Shown here piece after piece: positions 23,648 to 31,019 of a stretch of 41,436 nucleotides of DNA (position 1 is its first letter; each line of letters begins with the position of its first letter). Source of the stretch: Myxococcaceae bacterium (lineage in GTDB: Bacteria > Myxococcota_A > Polyangia > Polyangiales > Ga0077539); contig SCUS01000127.1 of NCBI GenBank assembly GCA_004297725.1, positions 1-41,436 on the forward strand, in the 5' to 3' direction. The notes beneath the pieces were generated by a model. It saw only the letters and a list, made by a program, of their open reading frames with translations, did not search any database and had not been told where the DNA came from. The translations under genes and the position numbers were made by a program.

Positions 23648-24324
23648 ACACCGCCGGCACCTCGCCGCTCGTCCTCGCCATCGTCTTCGGGATGCTGTCG
23701 CTCCTCCCGGCGCTGCTGCTGGTGGGCACCAGCTTCGTCAAATGCTCCGTGGTGCTCGGGCTCCTCCGCAACGCCCTCGGCTCGGCAGAGACCCCGAGCT
23801 CGCTGGTGGTGCTGGGGCTGAGCGCGATCCTGTCGCTGCACGTGATGGCCCCGACCGCGAGGGCCATGGTCGACCGCGCGGGCCCGCAGCTCACCGAGGC
23901 GCTCGCGGCCGATCCCCTCACCCCCGACGGGCTCGCTCGGCTGGGCCGCGCCTGGGACGCCGGGAAGGCCCCCTGGGTGCGCTTCCTGAGGGCCAACGCG
24001 CACGCTCGGGAGCGGCGGCTCTTCGCCGACCTCGCCCGGCAGGCGGCGCAGCGTCAGGGAGCGACCGCGGCGGTGAGCGACGACGACGTCTCGGTGCTGC
24101 TCCCGGCCTTCGTGGTGACCGAGCTCGTGCGGGCCTTCACCATCGCCTTCCTGGTCTTCCTGCCCTTCCTGGTGGTCGACCTGGTGATCGCCTCGCTGCT
24201 GGTCTCGCTGGGGCTCTCGGGCCTCAGCCCGCCGCAGGTGGCGCTCCCCTTCAAGCTGCTGCTCTTCGTCGCCGCCGACGGCTGGCTCCTGCTCGCCCGG
24301 GCGCTGGTGCTCGGCTACCGCTGA
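23644..24324 (+). CDS. fliP: FliP/SctR family export gate protein
   Basis: A 226-residue inner-membrane component of flagellar or type III secretion export gates. Recognisable segments are TSFVKCSVVLGLLRNALG (29-46), GLSAILSLHVMAP (58-70), LLPAFVVTELVRAF (152-165), LPFLVVDLVIASLL (173-186) and LPFKLLLFVAADGW (201-214). The region between 71 and 145 is the periplasmic part. TSFVK-SVVL is closer to SctR than to flagellar FliP, but the preceding FliO-like gene favours a flagellar-type gate. The Met-rich GMMMVSP/PP loop of the family is replaced by GLSGLSP at 190-196. No fliQ/R, flhA/B, ATPase or structural genes follow; a convergent antiporter gene lies eight bases away. Confidence 0.9.
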   Translation: MNTAGTSPLVLAIVFGMLSLLPALLLVGTSFVKCSVVLGLLRNALGSAETPSSLVVLGLSAILSLHVMAPTARAMVDRAGPQLTEALAADPLTPDGLARLGRAWDAGKAPWVRFLRANAHARERRLFADLARQAAQRQGATAAVSDDDVSVLLPAFVVTELVRAFTIAFLVFLPFLVVDLVIASLLVSLGLSGLSPPQVALPFKLLLFVAADGWLLLARALVLGYR

Positions 24325-24332
24325 GCGGCGAT

Positions 24333-26102
24333 TCACTCTCCGGCGGAGCGCTCGTCCTGCTGGAAGATGCTCTCCAGCTCGGCGGAGTACTTCTTCGCCG
24401 ACTCGATGAGCGCCTTCTCGTCGTCGCGGTGCACGTAGGTCTTCTGCACCATCGCCTCGTCGTAGCGCCCGAACTTCGTCACCGCGGTGCGCGCCTCGGC
24501 GGGCGAGACGCCGAGCTCCTCGAGGGTGGCCCGCGCGGCGTCGAGGCTGCCCGCGAAGGTCTCACGGATGACCGTCTCCACCCCCGCCGCGAGGAGCGCG
24601 TAGGCGTGCTGCCGGTTGCGCGCGCGCGCCACCACGCGCAGCCGGGGGAAGTTCTCCCGCACCGTCGCGAGCGCCCGCATCGAGGCCTCGAAGTCGTCGA
24701 TGGCCAGCACGAAGACCGAGGCCCGCTCGGCGCCCGCGGCGCGCAGGAGGTCCACCCGGGAGGCGTCGCCGTAGTAGATCTTGTTGCCGAACCGGCGCAG
24801 GAAGTCGACGTGCGTCGGGCTCGCGTCGAGGGCCGTGAAGCCGATGCGCTTCAGCCGCAGCACGCGGCCGACGATCTGCCCGAAGCGCCCGAAGCCCGCG
24901 ATGATCACCTGGCTGCCGTCGTCGGCGATGGCGTCGAAGTCGCGCGCCTCGCCCCCCGCGTCGAGGCGCCGGAAGGCCTCGTCGCGGAGCGCAAACAGCA
25001 GCGGCGTCAGCACCATCGAGAGGGTCACCACCACCACGAGGAGCTCCACCGTCGCGCGGTCGAGGACGCGCGAGGACTCGGCCACGGAGAAGATGACGAA
25101 CGCGAACTCGCCGCCCTGCGAGAGGGCCGCGCCGAGGCTCACCCGGGCGCGGGGGGAGAGGTCGGCGAAGCGACCGAGCGCGGCGAGCACCGCGGCCTTG
25201 GCGACGACCAGCGCCACCGCGAGGCCGACCACCAGCAGCGGGCGGGAGGTGAGCACCCGGAGGTTGGCGGACATCCCGACGGCCATGAAGAAGAGGCCCA
25301 GCAGCAGGCCCTTGAAGGGCTCGATGTTGGCCTCGAGCTCGTGGCGGTACTCCGAGTCGGCCAGCAGCACGCCCGCCAGGAAGGCCCCCAGCGCCATCGA
25401 GAGCCCGACGGCGTGCATGATGATGGAGGTGCCGACGACCACGAGCAGCGCCGAGGCGGTGGAGAGCTCGTGGCTGTGCGATCCGGCGACGACGCGGAAG
25501 GCCGGGCGAAGCAGCAGGCGACCGCCCACCACCAGGGCGACGATGACCGCGACGATGAGCCCCACCTGCATCAGCGGGCTGCGCGCCGAGGGCGTCGAGG
25601 CCACGCCCAGCAGCGGGATGAGCGCGAGCGCGGGGATGGCCGCGACGTCCTGGAAGAGCAGGATGGCGAAGGCGCTGCGGCCGTGCGAGGTGCCGAGCTC
25701 GTTCTTCTCCCCGAGGAGCTGCGTCGCGAAGGCCGTAGAGGACATCGCCAGACCGACGCCGATCGCCACCCCGGCGGCGGGGCGGAGCCCCAGGGCGACC
25801 GCGACCCCGCCGATGACCAGCGCCGAGAGGCCCACCTGCGCGCTGCCGAGGCCGAACACGGCGCTGCGCATCTTCCAGAGCCGGCTTGGCTGGAGCTCGA
25901 GGCCGATCACGAAGAGCAGCAGCACCACCCCGAACTCCGCGAAGTGCAGCGTCTCGTGCACCTCGCGCACGAGCCCGAGGCCCGACGGCCCGATGAGGGC
26001 GCCCGCGGCGAGGTAGCCGAGCACCGACCCCAGGCCCAGCCTGCGGAAGAGCGTGACCGCGACGACGGCGGCCCCGAGGAAGATCGCCGCGGTGGTGAGC
26101 AT
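24333..26102 (-). CDS. Kef-type K+/H+ antiporter (CPA2) with RCK domain
   Basis: A 589-residue protein: a 12-13-span CPA2 exchanger domain (1-378) and a cytoplasmic Rossmann RCK_N/TrkA-N domain from about 398 (VIIAGFGRFGQIVGRVL). The ion-binding segment LLFQDVAAIP (148-157) and the family segments GAFLAGVLLADSEYRHELE (238-256) and FFMAVGM (271-277) are intact. The layout matches KefB/KefC-type glutathione-gated potassium efflux systems; no KefF/KefG partner is next to it. The ATG is placed at the first span. A hairpin lies immediately upstream. Gating ligand and ion specificity are inferred. Confidence 0.9.
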   Translation of the reverse strand: MLTTAAIFLGAAVVAVTLFRRLGLGSVLGYLAAGALIGPSGLGLVREVHETLHFAEFGVVLLLFVIGLELQPSRLWKMRSAVFGLGSAQVGLSALVIGGVAVALGLRPAAGVAIGVGLAMSSTAFATQLLGEKNELGTSHGRSAFAILLFQDVAAIPALALIPLLGVASTPSARSPLMQVGLIVAVIVALVVGGRLLLRPAFRVVAGSHSHELSTASALLVVVGTSIIMHAVGLSMALGAFLAGVLLADSEYRHELEANIEPFKGLLLGLFFMAVGMSANLRVLTSRPLLVVGLAVALVVAKAAVLAALGRFADLSPRARVSLGAALSQGGEFAFVIFSVAESSRVLDRATVELLVVVVTLSMVLTPLLFALRDEAFRRLDAGGEARDFDAIADDGSQVIIAGFGRFGQIVGRVLRLKRIGFTALDASPTHVDFLRRFGNKIYYGDASRVDLLRAAGAERASVFVLAIDDFEASMRALATVRENFPRLRVVARARNRQHAYALLAAGVETVIRETFAGSLDAARATLEELGVSPAEARTAVTKFGRYDEAMVQKTYVHRDDEKALIESAKKYSAELESIFQQDERSAGE

Positions 26103-26104
26103 GG

Positions 26105-26133
26105 GTGCCCCACCGTCTATCCGAGGTGGGCAC
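26105..26133 (-). terminator. Hairpin between heparinase-like gene and kef gene
   Basis: GTGCCCCACC and GGTGGGCAC can pair (one bulge) across a ten-base loop. On the minus strand it lies 60 bases past the heparinase-like stop and two bases before the kef ATG. It could end the first transcript or control kef expression as a leader structure. Confidence 0.35.
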
Positions 26134-26192
26134 GGAGCGTCCACCGGAGGCCCACGTGGCGACGTCGCGGCTCGGCCGCGCGCCGGGGGGGA

Positions 26193-28133
26193 TCACATCG
26201 CGGTGCAGGTGATGCGGGTCGTGAGCTCGTGCCGGCCCGCCGCGAGCCTCGACGACTGGCGCATCACCGGGTGCATCGCCAGCCGCGAGTAGTCGTCGTG
26301 ATCGGGGGCCGTCTCCCTTTCGCTGCGCAGCGCCACGCCCGACTGCGTGGCCTCGCAGCGCCGGGCGCCCACGGTCCATGACCAGCGCGCGGCGTCGAGG
26401 GCGCCGCGAAGGTGCCAGTGCCACGCGACGTCCCGATCCCCGGTCAGCTCGACCCGGTCTCGCACCACCAGGGTTCCGGCCTCGAAGGAGAGCGCGCGGG
26501 TGACCGTCACTCCCTCGCGGCTGTAGCTCCCGGTGACCCCCTCTCCCGCGGCGGTAAGGGTCGCCTCGGGCCCTCCCTCCCCGGCGCCCAGGTCGCGAGA
26601 GAGAACCCCCTCGACGGTCACCTCGCTGTGGGCGTCGGCGCGGGCGAAGGGCGCGCGCCCGTCGTAGCTCCGGTAGCCCGAGGCGCCGAGCATCAGGGCG
26701 CCGTCGACGACCACCGTGAGCGAGAGGGTGTCGGGTCGCTCGTGGCCGCCGCTGGCGTTGGCCATGCCGTGCTCGGCGATGAAGAAGGCCTCGATGGCAG
26801 CGCCCGACGGGGTCGTCGCGTCGAGGCGCGCGGTGCCCGCCGAGGGCCAGACCGTGGTGAGGCGATCGGGCGACGGGAGCTCCGGCGAGGCCAGCGCCAG
26901 CGCCACGAGCGGGCCGACGTTCACCGAGCCGCCGAGGCTGCCGATGTAGCCGTCGACGGACCAGCGAGCGTAGCGCCGGGCGCCCGCGAGCCGCTCGAGG
27001 AGCGGCGCGGGGAGGCCCATCAGCCGGCTGTCGTCGATGGGGTGCAGCCACCCCGCGCGGGTCTCGAGCGAGGCGCTCCAGCGGACGAGGTCGCGCACCC
27101 GAGGGTCCGACGACGGGCGCACGATCGGCGACGAGCTCGCGGCGCAGACCGAGTAGGCGTGGCGCTCGCAGCGGACGCAGCGGTTCGCGTCGCCGATCCA
27201 GGCGCGGTCGATGGCGGCGAGCGCGGGGGCGGCGACCTCGAAGGCGTACTCGAAGTAGGTCGACCCCTCGGCCCACCCCTGCGCGCCTCCGGTCTGTCGC
27301 TCGATGGATGCGCCCATGTGAGCGAGCGCGTAGGCCAGCGTCTCGTCGCTCAGGGCCTCGGCGGGAGCGACCATGGCGGCGGCGGCGAGCCCCGCGCCGA
27401 GGCGCATCCCGTGGTTGTCCCGGTGGAAGGCCATGAAGATCAGTCCCCCGCCCTGGAGCCACGCCTCGGTGCCCGCCGCGGCGCGTCCCACGGAGGCCCT
27501 CGCCATGTCGACCTCGGCGGGAGCGAGCGTCGAGGCCGAGAGCAGGTCTGCCGCGGCGGCGAGGTCGACCAGCGACGCGCCCACGAAGATGGGGACCTCC
27601 ACCGCCGTCGCGAACCACGACGGCGCGACCGCGGTCACCGAGAGCACCTGGAGCGCCATGCGCGCGGCCGCGGCGTCGCGGTCGTGCCAGGCGACCAGGG
27701 CCGCCGCGAGGGCGAGCGAGGCCACGCTCTGGTAGCTGGCGCTGTCCCCGGGCGCGAGCGTCGGCACGGCGCGCCTCGACGAGGCGCGGGCCCGAGCGAG
27801 GATCGTCATCGCATCGGCGTTCGCGTCGAAGCGGGCGCGCAGGTCTTCGAAGCGCATCCCCGGCGCGGCGACGGCGCTCACCCCCGGCGGTCGAGGGGCG
27901 CGCAGCGCTCGTATCAGGTCGGCCACGTCGGGCCCGGTGCACCCCGCGGACGCGTCGGCCGGCACGTCCTTCGGCGCGGCGACGGGGACGTCCGACGGAG
28001 CCACCTCGGAGGGCGCGGCGTCGGTCACGGCATCGAGCGCCGCCACGTCCATCGAGGCATCCGCCGGGGGCGTCGAGGGCGAGGCGGAGCACGCGACGAG
28101 CGAGAGGGCGAGCAGCGCAGACCGGGAGAGCAT
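26193..28133 (-). CDS. Heparinase II/III-like lipoprotein (putative polysaccharide lyase)
   Basis: A 646-residue lipoprotein with lipobox LVAC (C15) and an Ala/Asp/Pro linker (17-64). An alpha/alpha toroid-like helical domain follows (65-380), with the HRDNHGM segment at 237-243 corresponding to the Asn-His-Gly site of alginate/heparin lyases and YFEYAFE at 293-299. The beta-sandwich half contains GGHERPDTLS (462-471), GASGYRSYDG and ADAHSEVTVEG, which match the heparinase II/III C-terminal domain. It is therefore a probable uronic-acid-polysaccharide lyase. An unusual Cys cluster (C319, C322, C330) lies between the domains. The start is supported by the signal and a -10-like TAGCGT seven bases upstream. 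Confidence 0.72.
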   Translation of the reverse strand: MLSRSALLALSLVACSASPSTPPADASMDVAALDAVTDAAPSEVAPSDVPVAAPKDVPADASAGCTGPDVADLIRALRAPRPPGVSAVAAPGMRFEDLRARFDANADAMTILARARASSRRAVPTLAPGDSASYQSVASLALAAALVAWHDRDAAAARMALQVLSVTAVAPSWFATAVEVPIFVGASLVDLAAAADLLSASTLAPAEVDMARASVGRAAAGTEAWLQGGGLIFMAFHRDNHGMRLGAGLAAAAMVAPAEALSDETLAYALAHMGASIERQTGGAQGWAEGSTYFEYAFEVAAPALAAIDRAWIGDANRCVRCERHAYSVCAASSSPIVRPSSDPRVRDLVRWSASLETRAGWLHPIDDSRLMGLPAPLLERLAGARRYARWSVDGYIGSLGGSVNVGPLVALALASPELPSPDRLTTVWPSAGTARLDATTPSGAAIEAFFIAEHGMANASGGHERPDTLSLTVVVDGALMLGASGYRSYDGRAPFARADAHSEVTVEGVLSRDLGAGEGGPEATLTAAGEGVTGSYSREGVTVTRALSFEAGTLVVRDRVELTGDRDVAWHWHLRGALDAARWSWTVGARRCEATQSGVALRSERETAPDHDDYSRLAMHPVMRQSSRLAAGRHELTTRITCTAM

Positions 28134-28140
28134 CGCGGCG

Positions 28141-28146
28141 ACGCTA
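28141..28146 (-). promoter_or_regulatory. -10-like TAGCGT, leaderless type
   Basis: On the minus strand TAGCGT ends seven bases before the ATG at 28133 of the heparinase-like lipoprotein. No Shine-Dalgarno site is present in the 72-base divergent gap. Confidence 0.4.
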
Positions 28147-28205
28147 ACATCGTCCCTCCGCGCTCCGTTGCGGCGCCCGCCGGCGTCGACCACGCTTGCC
28201 GCCTG

Positions 28206-28811
28206 ATGGCCGATCACCGCCTCGACGCCGACCGACTGCCGAGGGAGTTCTTCGCCCGGGACGCGCGGGTGCTCGCGAGAGACCTGCTGGGAAGGGTGAT
28301 CCGCACCATCGGCCCGGAGGGCGCCACCGCGGGGCGGGTGCTGGAGACCGAGGCCTACCGCCCCACGGACTCGTGCAGCCACTCCTCACGGGGGCGCACC
28401 GCGCGCACCGCCACGATGTTCGGCCCGTCGGGAGGGCTCTACGTCTACTTCATCTACGGCATGCACCACTGCATGAACCTCGTCTGCGAGGGCGACGGGG
28501 CGGCGGTGCTGATCCGGGCGCTCGAGCCCATCGAGGGGGTCGCGTTGATGAGGGAGCGGCGCGGCCCGAAGGCCACCGACGCGAAGCTCTGCGCGGGCCC
28601 CGGGAGCCTGTGCCGCGCGCTCGGCGTCGACCGCTCCTGGGACGGCACCGACGTGGTGACCTCGGGGCGCATCTCGGTTCACGAGGGGCGTCCCACCGCC
28701 GACGGCGACGTGCTGGTGGGCCCGCGCATCGGCGTCGTGGGGAGGCCGGAGGATGTGGCGCTGGAGTGGCGGTGGCGGGAGCGCGTGGCCCCCGCGCGGC
28801 GCGTCAGGTGA
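28206..28811 (+). CDS. mpg: 3-methyladenine DNA glycosylase (AAG/MPG family)
   Basis: A 201-residue alkylpurine DNA glycosylase that excises alkylated or deaminated purines in base excision repair. Conserved segments are LARDLLGRVI (23-32), the catalytic VLETEAYRP (E49, with Y51), H59 in CSHSSRG, and MFGPSGGLYVYFIYGMHHCMN (71-91). Length is normal for bacterial members. The ATG at 28206 begins 72 bases from the divergent lipoprotein start. Its last eight bases overlap the convergent methyltransferase-glycosyltransferase gene. Confidence 0.93.
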   Translation: MADHRLDADRLPREFFARDARVLARDLLGRVIRTIGPEGATAGRVLETEAYRPTDSCSHSSRGRTARTATMFGPSGGLYVYFIYGMHHCMNLVCEGDGAAVLIRALEPIEGVALMRERRGPKATDAKLCAGPGSLCRALGVDRSWDGTDVVTSGRISVHEGRPTADGDVLVGPRIGVVGRPEDVALEWRWRERVAPARRVR

Positions 28812-30285
28812 ACTTGAGCTTGGTGGCGGCGACGGCGGACATCTGCAGCAGCAGCCAGCCGTGGCGGAAGCGGGAGATGTTGGTCTCGCCGTAGGTGCGG
28901 TCGCGGTAGCGGATGGGGATCTCGAGGATCTTCAGGTTGAGCTTGGAGGCCCCGAAGATGAGGTCGAAGTCGCCGAAGGGATCGAAGTCGCCGAAGTAGG
29001 CGCGGTTGGCGGCGAGGCGCTCATAGTCCTGGGCCCAGAGCACCTTGGTGCCGCAGAGGGTGTCCTTGAGCGGCTGGTTGAGCAGGTAGGTGAAGAGCTT
29101 GCTGAAGCCGATGTTGCCGAGCTTGTTGAGGAAGCGCATCGCCTCGGCCTCCATCGGGTAGACGAGCCTCGTGCCCTGCACGTAGTCGCTGAGGCCCCCG
29201 ACCATCACGTCGTAGAACTTCGGCAGGTCTTCCGGCGGCACGGTCATGTCGGCGTCGAGGATCATCAGGATGTCGCCGGTGGCCTCCCGGAAGCCCACGC
29301 GCACGGCGTCTCCCTTGCCCTTGCCGGTCTGCCCGTAGACCGACAGCTTGAGCGGCCCTCGGTAGTCGGCGATGGCGCGCTCGATGGTCCCCCGGGTGTC
29401 GTCCTTGCTGCCGCCCTCGACGAAGATCAGCTCGGTCTCGGCGCCCATCACCGGGGTGCGCTCGATGATCTTCGGGATGTTGCCCGCCTCGTTGCGCGCG
29501 GGCACCACCACGCTGACCCTGGGCAGGGACTTGGGCAGCACCGCCTCGCCCCGGCGGCGCAGCACGTAGAGCCGGTACATCGAGGTGCGGCGCACCAGCG
29601 GCAGCTTGGAGACGTAGCGGTTGAGCAGCCCCGACACGCCGGGGATCGGCATCGGCAGCAGCATCCGGTCTTCGAGCTTCACCACCTCGAGCCCGGCGAT
29701 CTCGAAGAGGTTCTTCAGGTCGGACTCACCCAGCCAGTTGGCCGGAGGGGTCGGGAGCTTGAAGCCCGCCATCTCGCCCGCCCGCAGCGCCACCTCCCAG
29801 AGGTAGTTGTAGCAGGTGAGGAAGATCCTCCCGCCGGGGCTCAGGTGCCGAGAGAGGTTCTCCAGCATGCGCTGGATGTCCGGCACGCTGTGCACCAGGC
29901 GATCGCAGATGATGGCGTCGTAGCGCTCGTCAAGCCGCATCGTGAGGGCGTCCTCCTCGCGGAGGTTGAGCCCCGGGTGCCTGCGCCTCGCGCCCTCGAC
30001 CGCCGCCCTGATCGGGTCGACCCCGTCGCGCACCGCGTTGGGCAGCCTGGCGAGCGTGTCGCCCGGACCAGAGCCCACCTCCAGCACCCGGGCATCCCTG
30101 GGGATCGCCCGCGCCATGGTCTCGGCCACGTCGTTGCGGAGGTAGTGCACGCCGAAGCTGAAGCGCGGCTCCTCCACGGCGCTTCGCTCGAAGTACGCGC
30201 GCCACGCCTCGTCCTCACGGGTCCCCACGATCCTGGGCTTCTCGCCCGATCCGATGCCGTCCTGCGCCACGTCCAAGTTCTCCAT
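28804..30285 (-). CDS. SAM methyltransferase-GT2 glycosyltransferase fusion
   Basis: A 493-residue two-domain enzyme. Residues 40-245 are a class I SAM-dependent methyltransferase (motif I LEVGSGPGDT at 68-77; ICDRLVHSVPD at 126-136). Residues 255-493 are a family 2 glycosyltransferase of the dolichyl-phosphate-mannose-synthase type (VSVVVPARNE at 257-266, FVEGGSKDDT at 288-297, DAD at 344-346, CGTKVLW at 411-417) with a hydrophobic, amphipathic C terminus. It could make a polyprenyl-phosphate sugar and methylate the same or a linked product. The start is placed at the ATG 10 bases after a TATTCC element. The end overlaps mpg by eight bases. Confidence 0.85.
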   Translation of the reverse strand: MENLDVAQDGIGSGEKPRIVGTREDEAWRAYFERSAVEEPRFSFGVHYLRNDVAETMARAIPRDARVLEVGSGPGDTLARLPNAVRDGVDPIRAAVEGARRRHPGLNLREEDALTMRLDERYDAIICDRLVHSVPDIQRMLENLSRHLSPGGRIFLTCYNYLWEVALRAGEMAGFKLPTPPANWLGESDLKNLFEIAGLEVVKLEDRMLLPMPIPGVSGLLNRYVSKLPLVRRTSMYRLYVLRRRGEAVLPKSLPRVSVVVPARNEAGNIPKIIERTPVMGAETELIFVEGGSKDDTRGTIERAIADYRGPLKLSVYGQTGKGKGDAVRVGFREATGDILMILDADMTVPPEDLPKFYDVMVGGLSDYVQGTRLVYPMEAEAMRFLNKLGNIGFSKLFTYLLNQPLKDTLCGTKVLWAQDYERLAANRAYFGDFDPFGDFDLIFGASKLNLKILEIPIRYRDRTYGETNISRFRHGWLLLQMSAVAATKLKFT

Positions 30286-30295
30286 AGAGGGGCGC

Positions 30296-30301
30296 GGAAT
30301 A
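30296..30301 (-). promoter_or_regulatory. -10-like TATTCC, near-leaderless
   Basis: On the minus strand TATTCC ends ten bases before the ATG at 30285. No Shine-Dalgarno site is visible. It would give the methyltransferase-GT2 gene its own transcript despite upstream genes on the same strand. Confidence 0.3.
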
Positions 30302-30365
30302 GACCATCCCCGGGGCGGAGTCATCAACCGCCCTCCGTCAGGTCATCGCGGAGGCTTCGCCCGGA

Positions 30366-30947
30366 TTACCTGGCCGGGTACTGCCGGAAGTCGATCGAGA
30401 ACCCGGTGGGCGTCGCCCGACCCTCCGGGGCCGAGAGGTCTCCGAGCTCCGACACGGGGAGCACCGCCTCGAAGCGGGTGAGCCCGTCGGGGCTGACGAG
30501 CCTCACCCGGAGCAGGTCGGTGCCCGCCGCCGTCGCGAAGGCCTGCACCCGCCGAGGCACCTCGCCGTCCAGCACGGTCACCATCCGGCCGGGGATCACC
30601 GCACCGTGGATGGCGGTGACCTCCAGGCGCTCGATGGGGCAGTAGTCCCTCGGGTCGTCGGGCTGCGGCGGGCGGCAGCTCGGGAGCACGAACCAGATCT
30701 GCGGACCCGCTCCCAGCGAGCCGAAGGCGGTCGAGGCGTTGGGGGCGCGCAGCATGTAGATGCGCAGCCGACGGAGCATCCCCGCGGTCTCCGCCGCGCT
30801 CATCGGGACGATCTCCGGGCGGGCCGGCTCAGGGGCCGGGGTCACCGCCGGAGGGCTCGGGGGACGAGGACGAGGGTCGGCCCCCGCAGGGCTTGGAGCC
30901 AACGCGAGAAGGCCCGCCAGAAGCGAGCCGATGAGGACAGGGCGCAT
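30366..30947 (-). CDS. Small secreted protein of unknown function
   Basis: A 193-residue protein with a typical signal peptide (cut near PAGA|D, residue 23), a Pro-rich linker (25-45) and a beta-rich domain with a Cys pair (C89 and C101 approximately). I do not recognise a family. The ATG is well supported by AAGGAG nine bases upstream. It lies 72 bases downstream of pepF and 80 bases upstream of the methyltransferase-GT2 gene on the same strand. Phrases such as IHGAVIPGRMVTVLDGEVPRR suggest an all-beta periplasmic domain, nothing more. Confidence 0.7.
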   Translation of the reverse strand: MRPVLIGSLLAGLLALAPSPAGADPRPRPPSPPAVTPAPEPARPEIVPMSAAETAGMLRRLRIYMLRAPNASTAFGSLGAGPQIWFVLPSCRPPQPDDPRDYCPIERLEVTAIHGAVIPGRMVTVLDGEVPRRVQAFATAAGTDLLRVRLVSPDGLTRFEAVLPVSELGDLSAPEGRATPTGFSIDFRQYPAR

Positions 30948-31019
30948 GGACCACCGCTCCTTCTCTGTACGAGGGAGTCAATGGGGCGCCCTGCCCGCGC
31001 CCGCAAGGCGGAGAGCGCT

